From Pirellulaceae bacterium (GTDB taxonomy: Bacteria; Planctomycetota; Planctomycetia; Pirellulales; Pirellulaceae): a stretch of 32,955 nucleotides of DNA. The notes under the pieces are model-generated. The model worked only from the letters and a program-made list of their open reading frames with translations, was not told the DNA's origin and made no database searches. Where the stretch lies: contig JAGFJK010000312.1 in NCBI GenBank assembly GCA_024102795.1, positions 1 through 32,955 on the forward strand, written 5' to 3'. Of the stretch, positions 26,670 to 32,955 are shown one piece after another; within the stretch, counting starts at the first letter, position 1; the number at the start of each line of letters is the position of its first letter. A program made the position numbers and the translations under genes.

Positions 26670-28601
26670 CTACCGTCCCGCCTGCCACGTCGGAACCACG
26701 TTCTCAACGTACCAGCGCTCCTGACGTTGGCGGTCCGCCGGGCTGCAGACGGGAGTGAGCGGATCGTCGATCGTGACCTCGACTCGCTCCACCAGGACGC
26801 CGGCCGCGTCAATCACCGTGGCGGCCGAACGGAAACGGACGTAACTGATGCCGTTCAGGGTGGGACAACGCAGCGGCAAGCGGCCCGCGGGCCGGCCGTC
26901 GACCTGCAGCTCGCACTGCGCCGCCGACAGGTCCCACTTCAGAGTCACGTCGTGCCAGGTGCCGGGCCGCAGCCGGGCCTCGCCAAGCTGCCCATCGCGC
27001 TCAATGGCGGCCTGGAAGATGGCGAACTGCTCGCCAAAGTCGTTGGCCGGGTCGAACATGCGGTCGTTCAAACAGATGACGCCACCATGAAAACCCTGGC
27101 GGATCATCAGGCGGGCAGTCAGCGAGCCGCGCCAGCCGTTGGGAAAGTTCCAGGTCGCACCGTCCGCCGGCAGTTCGTCCGCTTTGCGCACGTTCAGACA
27201 GCGGGCCGCGGGGTTGGAGGGATGAGCGACAAGCTGACAACCGACGGCGCGAGCCCGCCACCAGCCCTTGGCCGGCCCATGGTGTTTATGCACCGACCAT
27301 TGCTCAAGCCCGTCGGAAAAGTCCGAGCTGGCCGAGGTTTCCACAATCCAGGCGGGGTCAACCAGGATCGGATTCCGGCCCCCGTGGCCCTGGCCGGCAA
27401 GGACCACAATCTGACCATCCGCGGTGTAGGCGGCCAGCGGATACGCCGTGCCCCTGTCGCCCGACTGGGCGGGGTTGTCGTTGCGGCGATGATCGAGATA
27501 GATCTCGCGAAAGCCGCGCCACGTCCGGCCTTCGTCGGACGACACGGCGATATGCAGCGCGTCGCGCCCGCCGTAGACTCCGGCGCCCTCGTGTCGCGGA
27601 GGCAGCTCGCAGTTGTTCCAGCAGACGACCAGCCAGCCATTCTTATGCCGCATGATGTTGGGCGGTCCGGTGGACGTGCTGAAGCGGCTGGCGGAGGCCT
27701 GGTCCCACGTCGCGCCGTTGTCGCGAGACGACGATTCGTAGAGAAAGCCGGTTTGCGAGCGCATCAGCATCCACAGGCTGCCGTCCCGCAACTGTTCGAT
27801 GGCCGGTTCGCAGGCTCCTTCATTGGATCCGTTGAATCCCGCGTAACAGGGCGCGATCAGCTTCGACTCGCTTTCGCGCCAGGTCTGCCCGCCGTCGTCC
27901 GAATAGAGGATGATCGTCTGGTGGCGACCGTGGGGCGGTACGGCCTTGGCGTGCGGTTGAAAGCTGCCGAAGGGCACCAGGATCCGGCCGCCCGGCAGTC
28001 GCTCGTACTCCATCTGCGACCCGTTGTAACCCCGCCAGAACATCCGCGGCTCATCGGCACCGCTGGGGTTGGCGCGCGTGACCCACAGATCCAGATACAG
28101 CGGCAAGCCGACCTGTGCGGCCGTGTCGCGATCCAGTCGCTCGGCCTTGACGATCACGCTGACCACGTGCCGGTCCGGCGTGAGCACGACTTGGGCATTG
28201 GCCAGCGCCCCGCTGTCGAGAATCGCGCGGCTGGCGGCTATTTCCGCTGGCAGCGTGGGCAGGAGCGTGTAACTCTGGCCATCGCGATCCGGCAGTTCCA
28301 GCGGCCCGGCATCGGGACGATTGCGGTCGTAGAACGCAAAGCTGCCGTCCGGCATCCGCGCGATTGCAAAGCTGGTCCGGCCGCCGCCCGCCGCGCCCTT
28401 GTCCGCGACCGCATCACCTTGCAGCAGCATCCGCGGCGGCGCGGCAGACAGCTCAGACAGACCAACCGTCAGCAGCAGCGAGGTCGCCAGGCAGGTGCCT
28501 GGCGTTGCCCAGGTCGCGCGTGGCGCGACGGGACACGCCAGGCTGTGAAGCACCTTGAACAGCGTGTTCAGGCGTTGAGTGGGCTGGAGTTTCGGGTGCA
28601 A
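26670..28601 (-). CDS. Secreted sialidase-like BNR-repeat protein with C-terminal jelly roll
   Basis: 643 residues from the TTG at 28601, chosen because GGAGG lies 8 bases upstream. A GTG at 28628, overlapping the previous stop, would add nine residues but has no site. Three Asp-box motifs of the BNR/sialidase six-bladed propeller are present: YSDDGGQTW (about 233), SSRDNGATW (about 290) and VSSDEGRTW (about 352). A jelly-roll domain follows at about 440-620 (LDGRP-like VDGRPAGRLPL near its end). The catalytic Arg triad and Tyr/Glu pair were not verified, so the substrate may be another glycan. The signal-peptide region is odd: NTLFKVL and TSLLLTVGLSELSAA are separated by an about 22-residue Cys/Pro/Thr-rich stretch encoded by palindromic DNA (28480-28545). 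It overlaps or closely follows the gene at 28625. Confidence 0.85.
   Translation of the reverse strand: MHPKLQPTQRLNTLFKVLHSLACPVAPRATWATPGTCLATSLLLTVGLSELSAAPPRMLLQGDAVADKGAAGGGRTSFAIARMPDGSFAFYDRNRPDAGPLELPDRDGQSYTLLPTLPAEIAASRAILDSGALANAQVVLTPDRHVVSVIVKAERLDRDTAAQVGLPLYLDLWVTRANPSGADEPRMFWRGYNGSQMEYERLPGGRILVPFGSFQPHAKAVPPHGRHQTIILYSDDGGQTWRESESKLIAPCYAGFNGSNEGACEPAIEQLRDGSLWMLMRSQTGFLYESSSRDNGATWDQASASRFSTSTGPPNIMRHKNGWLVVCWNNCELPPRHEGAGVYGGRDALHIAVSSDEGRTWRGFREIYLDHRRNDNPAQSGDRGTAYPLAAYTADGQIVVLAGQGHGGRNPILVDPAWIVETSASSDFSDGLEQWSVHKHHGPAKGWWRARAVGCQLVAHPSNPAARCLNVRKADELPADGATWNFPNGWRGSLTARLMIRQGFHGGVICLNDRMFDPANDFGEQFAIFQAAIERDGQLGEARLRPGTWHDVTLKWDLSAAQCELQVDGRPAGRLPLRCPTLNGISYVRFRSAATVIDAAGVLVERVEVTIDDPLTPVCSPADRQRQERWYVENVVPTWQAGR
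28480..28545. repeat. Palindromic repeat inside the sialidase signal-peptide region
   Basis: Two stems occur close together: GCCAGGCA-GG-TGCCTGGC (28486-28503) and TCGCGC-GTG-GCGCGA (28514-28528). The block spans about 66 bases, divisible by three, so it keeps the frame. It looks like a REP-type element inserted in coding sequence. Confidence 0.55.
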
Positions 28602-28609
28602 GGATCGGG

Positions 28610-28614
28610 CCTCC
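28610..28614 (-). promoter_or_regulatory. Ribosome binding site deciding the TTG start at 28601
   Basis: GGAGG on the minus strand, 8 bases before TTG at 28601. Confidence 0.55.
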
Positions 28615-28624
28615 GGGTTGTCGG

Positions 28625-30652
28625 TCACCTGCCATTATGTTTCAGTCGGGCTCGCGCGGCCCGGTACAATTCCGTCTGGCGCTGCTTGATCAAGGACTTC
28701 ACGTCATACACGCTCATGTTCAGCCGCTCGCCCACCTGGGTCAGCAAGCGCATTTCGGCGGCGTGCAATGAGCCGTCGGCCAGGCTGATGTCGGCCATGG
28801 CGGTCAGCCACTGCCGAGCCTGCTCGTCGCTGGCTGGTTCCGGTGCCAACAACTCTCCCCGGCGGGCCGTCTCAATCAGCGCTTCCACCCGCGGCGGCGG
28901 CACGTGGCGATACCGGGCCACGCGTTCGATCATCGCCCGCTCGCGCCGGTCCAGTTCATGGTCGGCCAGGGCCATCGTGATCGCCCATTCCAGCAGCGCC
29001 GTGCCGTGTGGCGAATGGTCCGCGGCAGCGGCGGCGTGCGCGGGGCCCACCGCTTCCGCCGTGATCGGTTCCGCATTCGCACCCTGGCCCCGCTGATACG
29101 CCTGGTGGATCAACTCGCGAGCATCGCTGCCGGCCGATAGCAGCACTTGCGCCAGGTTCCAGTCGTGCGCTCCGTCGTTCAGCACCTCGCCGCAGAACCC
29201 GCAAGCGTTCGTCGTCAGGTCCATCTCCGGCGCGCCGCACAGCGGGCAGTGCGACGACGACACGCTCTGGCTCACGTCCGTCTTCACTCCTGGCCGGCGG
29301 ACGAAAACATACAAGTGGTGAAAGGCCGACTTCAGTTCCGTCCGCTGCGGCGGGCCGTTCGGCAGCCGCTCGAAGCGTGATCCCGACCAGCGCAGCTCGA
29401 CCAGCACGCGGTCCAGCGGCTGATTGTCCGCCGGCGAGGCGGCCAGCACGCCCCGCGTCTCGACACTGCCCACCGCGCAGTCGCCCCAGTAGGCCCGCCC
29501 CGCTTCACCAGCCGTCAACGCACGCTCGTACTCCGCCAGAAACTCCGGGACCGCCACCTTTCGCAGCGCGTCCACGTTGCCCTCGCGGTCGGCCTTCGCC
29601 TTGCGCCAGAACACGACCGACGCCAGGTCCTCCAGGTGCTGCACGTTGAAGCCCGGATCCCGCTCGGCCCGGTACCGCTCCACGCCGGGTATCCGCTCGG
29701 GCGGTGCTTCCACCCATTCGCACTCCTGAGTAATCTCGCTCAGCACCCAGTCGAACTGGCCGCTGCGCAGCAGGCTGTCGCACGACTTGCAGCGCGCGTG
29801 CTGGTTCAGCGCGATGTCCGCTCCGCAGTTGGGGCAGTTCCCTTCGATCAGCCCCGGCGTCTCCTGCGTCCGCACCCCGCGGCGGCGGAGGAACGACCAG
29901 TACTCGGCAAACACTTCCGGCGTTCTCGAACCGGACACGTATCTCCCGTCGGCGAGCGAGACCCGGTAGGCCACGCAACTGGCTTCGATCCGCACCGTGA
30001 CCAGGTCGAAGAACGGGTCCTGCGACACCTGTGCCAGCAGCATCTTGCGGACGACCACGTTCTCCACGCGCGGGCGGTAACCGAACTCCCGCTGCTCGAT
30101 CCCCTGCAGCGAGAAACGCTCGTAGATGCCGTCCGAGATGAAGGCCCGGACCGAGGTCAGATCCTGCGCGCTCCAGGCCGCCTGGATCTTGTGGAACGCT
30201 TGCGCGACCCGGTCGCAGAACCGCGCGTCGTCAAAGGTGGGATCGTCCGCTCGCAGCCGGTCCACCGCGGCCATCCGCCGCTGCTCGGTCAGCGCCAGCG
30301 AACCCCGGTGGATCACCTGCCCGCGGGCCGCCTGCCGGCCCTTCTGCCCGCTGACGATCATGAAAATCACGACAACAATCAGCAGCGGAATGCCGATCAC
30401 CGGGTGTTCGACGCAGAGCCAGATGAGCAGGAACAGCAGGTCGCCCATGCCGTCCCCGCCGCCACCGTCGCCTCCGCCGCTGGTGTAGCTGCCGCCGCTG
30501 TAGCCGCCGCCACCTCCCGCCCGGTCCCAGCCCCAGGCCGGTGCCAGCAGCAACCCGATCACGACGCACGCCAGCAACAGCAGGGCCAGGGTGCGAGCGG
30601 CACGCGGCCCGAAGCGCGAACTGCTTCCCATTTGCGGTTTCAGGAAATCCAT
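28625..30652 (-). CDS. Membrane protein with Tim44-like, two zinc-ribbon and TerB-like regions
   Basis: 675 residues. The ATG at 30652 has GGAGAGAG upstream (GGAGA 8 bases away); the frame is open 71 codons further, but that part has no signal and no site. A hydrophobic segment at about 20-40 (TLALLLLACVVIGLLLAPAWG) is followed by a Gly/Ser linker (about 43-66) and a second membrane segment with a kink at about 70-98. A Tim44-like domain follows at about 120-265 (RFCDRVAQAFHKIQAAWSAQ, LTSVRAFISDGIYERF). Zinc ribbons come next: CPNCG...CKSC (about 271-290), and after a second alpha/beta region CPLCG...CGFCG (about 467-487). The end, about 550-660, is TerB-like (LLEWAITMALADHELDRRER, MADISLADGSLHAAEMRLL). 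Proteins of this build are known in planctomycetes without a defined role. It may be a membrane-bound, metal-binding scaffold; it should not be annotated as tellurite resistance. Confidence 0.85.
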   Translation of the reverse strand: MDFLKPQMGSSSRFGPRAARTLALLLLACVVIGLLLAPAWGWDRAGGGGGYSGGSYTSGGGDGGGGDGMGDLLFLLIWLCVEHPVIGIPLLIVVVIFMIVSGQKGRQAARGQVIHRGSLALTEQRRMAAVDRLRADDPTFDDARFCDRVAQAFHKIQAAWSAQDLTSVRAFISDGIYERFSLQGIEQREFGYRPRVENVVVRKMLLAQVSQDPFFDLVTVRIEASCVAYRVSLADGRYVSGSRTPEVFAEYWSFLRRRGVRTQETPGLIEGNCPNCGADIALNQHARCKSCDSLLRSGQFDWVLSEITQECEWVEAPPERIPGVERYRAERDPGFNVQHLEDLASVVFWRKAKADREGNVDALRKVAVPEFLAEYERALTAGEAGRAYWGDCAVGSVETRGVLAASPADNQPLDRVLVELRWSGSRFERLPNGPPQRTELKSAFHHLYVFVRRPGVKTDVSQSVSSSHCPLCGAPEMDLTTNACGFCGEVLNDGAHDWNLAQVLLSAGSDARELIHQAYQRGQGANAEPITAEAVGPAHAAAAADHSPHGTALLEWAITMALADHELDRRERAMIERVARYRHVPPPRVEALIETARRGELLAPEPASDEQARQWLTAMADISLADGSLHAAEMRLLTQVGERLNMSVYDVKSLIKQRQTELYRAARARLKHNGR

Positions 30653-30985
30653 GCGTACTCTCTCCGAGCGAATTCCCCGGCGAAGGACCTCCGACTTGCC
30701 GAGCAAACCATTGACCCCGCTACGATGATAGCCGAAAACCGGGCCGGCCGGTGCCGGGACTGGACGGTCGTGTGGTACTGCAACTATTGGGCTTGCCGGC
30801 GGGATTTGACGTGAGAGGGAGCGGGTCGCGCGCTGTAGTCGAAAGCCGAACGATCCTCCGGGCAAGCCGGCGGGATTCGAAGCGAGATGCAGGCCCCTTC
30901 AAGACTTACGCGTCGGGTTACAATTTAAGTCACCGTGGCGTTCGTCGCTTACAAGACGGGTCCGAGACCCGGCCTACCAGAAGAA
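30653..30985. other. Divergent intergenic region with imperfect direct repeat
   Basis: No gene is seen. Two imperfect direct repeats of 30 bases occur at 30790-30819 and 30861-30890, each containing GCCGGCGGGATT, then a GA-rich end. They lie 71 bases apart, between divergently transcribed genes. Confidence 0.55.
30919..30924 (+). promoter_or_regulatory. Possible -10 box for the PSCyt1 gene
   Basis: TACAAT matches five of six bases of TATAAT and lies 61 bases before the ATG at 30986. Only a poor -35 (TTCAAG, 15-base spacing) is seen. Confidence 0.25.
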
Positions 30986-32955
30986 ATGGAAAGAACCTTG
31001 AAATTGTCTCGCGGCACCGCCGTCCCTGCCAGCAGCATTATCGCTCAGCTTTGCTCAGGTTCTTGCCAGCAACGAACGATTCCGCTGCATCTCACCTGGT
31101 TGGTTGCCTGCTGCTGTCTGCTGTTCGGTGCCACCACTCGCTCGGCCGAACCGGACTTCCAGCGCGATGTGCTGCCGATCCTGCGGAAGCACTGCCTGGA
31201 CTGTCACGGAGCGGACGCGGCCGAAGCCAACTTGCGGCTCCACACGCCGCTCGACGCGCTGCGCGGGGGCGACTCGGGCGAACCGGCGATCGTGCCCGGC
31301 AGGAGCGAAGCGAGTTACCTGATCGAGCGGATATTGCACGAGGATGCTTCCAAGCGGATGCCGCTGGACTTGCCGCCGCTCACGGACCAGGAAGTCACCA
31401 CGCTTCGGAGCTGGATCGACCACGCAGCCGCCTGGACCGACGCTCAGGCGGCCCTGGCCGAGCGCCGCGTGGAGCACTGGTCGTTTCAGCCGGTCGCCCG
31501 TCCGCCGCTGCCGCTTGAGGGCCGACAACAAGCCGGGGGCGAGCAGCAAGTCAGCGGCCGGCAGCCGATCGATGCGTTCATCCTGGCGAAGCTGCGCGAG
31601 GCCGGCTTGAGCCCCTCGCCGCCGGCGGAGCGGCGGACCTTGATCCGCCGCCTGTACCTGGTGATGCACGGCTTGCCGCCCACTCCGGCGGAAGTCGAAC
31701 AGTTCATCGACGACCAGGCGGACGACGCCTGGCGGCGGCTGGTCGAGCGGGTGCTGGACAGCCCGCGATACGGCGAGCGTTGGGCCACGCATTGGCTGGA
31801 CCTGGTCCGCTTTGGCGAAACGCACGGCTTCGAAACCAATCGCGAGCGTCCCCATGCCTGGCGCTATCGCGACTGGGTGATCGACGCGCTGAACAGCGAC
31901 AAGCCGTACAACCAGTTCGTCCTCGAACAGTTGGCGGGCGACGCCGTCGGCGCCGACCTGGGCACGGGCTTCCTGGTGGCGGGTCCGTACGACCTGGTCA
32001 AGGGCCAGGACGCCCAGTTGCGGCTGATGCAGCGGCAGGACGAACTGGCCGACATGATCAACGCCACCGGGACGGCCTTCCTGGGTTTGACCCTGGGCTG
32101 TGCCCGCTGTCACAACCACAAGTTCGATCCGATTACGCAGCGGGACTACTACGCCCTGCAGGCGGTGTTCGCGGGCGTCGAGCACAACGATCGGGCCTTG
32201 CCGCTGACGGACGACGCGCGGACCCGCATCGCAACGCTCGACCGGCAGCTCGGCGAACTGCGCGACGCGCTGGCCAGGTTCGTTCCCGCGACGGAGAATT
32301 CGCCAGCGGGCCGCCGCCCGGCGGTCAACGCCCGGCAGAACGTCGAACGCTTCCCGCCGACCGAAGCCCGCTTCGTGCGGTTCACGATCCGGCAAACCAA
32401 TCAGTCGCAGCCGTGCCTCGACGAGCTGGAGATTTACAGTGGCGAGCGGAACGTGGCGCTGGCCGCCGGCGGCGCGCGAGCCACTTCGTCGGGCGATTTC
32501 AAGCATCCGCTGCACAAGCTGGAACATATCCACGACGGTCGTTACGGGAACGCTCGCAGTTGGATTGCCAGCCAGGTCGCCGATGGCTGGGTGCGGATTG
32601 AGCTGCCGGAAGAGGCGGTGATCGATCGCATCGTCTGGGGCCGCGATCGGGAGGGAAAGTACGCCGATCGCGTGCCGATCGACTATCGCATCGAGGCTTC
32701 GCGCGACGGCGAAACTTGGACGCTGCTGGCCAGTTCGGCCGACCGGTTGCCGTTCCAGTCGGCCGAGCCCGGGGAGCCGAAGTACGACTTCGCCGCCTTT
32801 CCCGCGGACGAGGCGGCGCGGGGCCGGGCACTGCTGGAGCAGTTCCAGCGGCTGACCGCCGAGCGCGACGCGCTGGCCGCGGATGCGCTGGCCTACGTGG
32901 GCACGTTCACTCAACCCGGCCCCACGCGCCGCCTGTATCGCGGCGAACCGGGCTC
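30986..32955 (+). CDS. PSCyt1/PSCyt2 (DUF1549) planctomycete cytochrome-like protein, partial
   Basis: 656 codons are present and the 3' end lies outside the window. The ATG at 30986 gives a basic leader and a hydrophobic signal (LTWLVACCCLLFGATTRSA). PSCyt1 covers about 55-145 with the heme c motif C70-L-D-C73-H74 (ILRKHCLDCHG), so one covalent heme is expected on the outer side of the membrane. PSCyt2/DUF1549 follows at about 190-400 (SPRYGERWATHWLDLVRFGE, LGCARCHNHKFDP) with a second CxxCH at 372-376. An F5/8 type C-like insert lies at about 445-590 (RFVRFTIRQTNQSQPCLDEL, DGWVRIEL). The final visible stretch, YVGTFTQPGPTRRLYRG, is the usual lead into PSD1, which should follow. These proteins are abundant in planctomycetes; electron-transfer roles linked to polymer breakdown are suspected but not shown. 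The ribosome site is weak. Confidence 0.92.
   Translation, partial: MERTLKLSRGTAVPASSIIAQLCSGSCQQRTIPLHLTWLVACCCLLFGATTRSAEPDFQRDVLPILRKHCLDCHGADAAEANLRLHTPLDALRGGDSGEPAIVPGRSEASYLIERILHEDASKRMPLDLPPLTDQEVTTLRSWIDHAAAWTDAQAALAERRVEHWSFQPVARPPLPLEGRQQAGGEQQVSGRQPIDAFILAKLREAGLSPSPPAERRTLIRRLYLVMHGLPPTPAEVEQFIDDQADDAWRRLVERVLDSPRYGERWATHWLDLVRFGETHGFETNRERPHAWRYRDWVIDALNSDKPYNQFVLEQLAGDAVGADLGTGFLVAGPYDLVKGQDAQLRLMQRQDELADMINATGTAFLGLTLGCARCHNHKFDPITQRDYYALQAVFAGVEHNDRALPLTDDARTRIATLDRQLGELRDALARFVPATENSPAGRRPAVNARQNVERFPPTEARFVRFTIRQTNQSQPCLDELEIYSGERNVALAAGGARATSSGDFKHPLHKLEHIHDGRYGNARSWIASQVADGWVRIELPEEAVIDRIVWGRDREGKYADRVPIDYRIEASRDGETWTLLASSADRLPFQSAEPGEPKYDFAAFPADEAARGRALLEQFQRLTAERDALAADALAYVGTFTQPGPTRRLYRGEPG

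Noticed and set aside
28625-30652. Tellurite resistance gene from the TerB-like end
   Set aside because: TerB-like domains are widespread in unrelated contexts, and no other ter genes are present here.

Overview
The window is GC-rich DNA from a planctomycete, most likely of the Pirellulales type. Three things point there. Three consecutive giant secreted proteins carry LEPR-XLL-type N-terminal motifs (ELLEARQLLAG, PLEDRRMLALLG, TLEERRLLAID). A PSCyt1/PSCyt2 cytochrome gene sits at the right edge. The intergenic spaces are rich in short palindromic repeats. This is inference from protein families, since no rRNA or tRNA is present.

Layout. Positions 1-725 (-) hold a partial membrane-anchored protein of unknown function. 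A tandem array of hairpins (786-1108) separates it from the giant-gene block, which is entirely on the minus strand. That block contains a 2411-residue protein with eleven DUF11-like repeats (1124-8359), a 654-residue Calx-beta/dockerin protein (8835-10799) and a 3430-residue protein with twelve GEVED repeats and a C-terminal HExxHxxGxxD motif (11730-22022). The spaces between these genes are packed with REP-like and mosaic repeats. From 22502 a plus-strand operon follows: a Tat-exported amidohydrolase, an alpha/beta hydrolase with a LamG domain split by a seven-bladed propeller, and a truncated glycosidase-like remnant. Converging on it (-) are a BNR sialidase-like protein and a membrane protein with Tim44-like, zinc-ribbon and TerB-like parts; their ends overlap by 3 to 4 bases or lie very close. 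A divergent plus-strand PSCyt1/PSCyt2 gene runs off the right edge.

How the genes may work together. Comparing the three giants with each other shows a shared cohesin-like module (VGD/VGQ...F-V..., then a G-hydrophobic-D-hydrophobic-x-WD strand, then PLVTSAF and RFSLxHF blocks). The two proteins at 8835-10799 and 11730-22022 also carry dockerin-like calcium motifs. The block could therefore encode a self-assembling, calcium-dependent extracellular matrix; this is a hypothesis from sequence only. The right half looks like extracellular and periplasmic carbohydrate handling.

Start sites. Four minus-strand genes have a purine-rich Shine-Dalgarno-like sequence 8 bases upstream of a start inside the longest open frame, and I used it to choose the start. 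Domain names are from recognition of motifs, not from searches.
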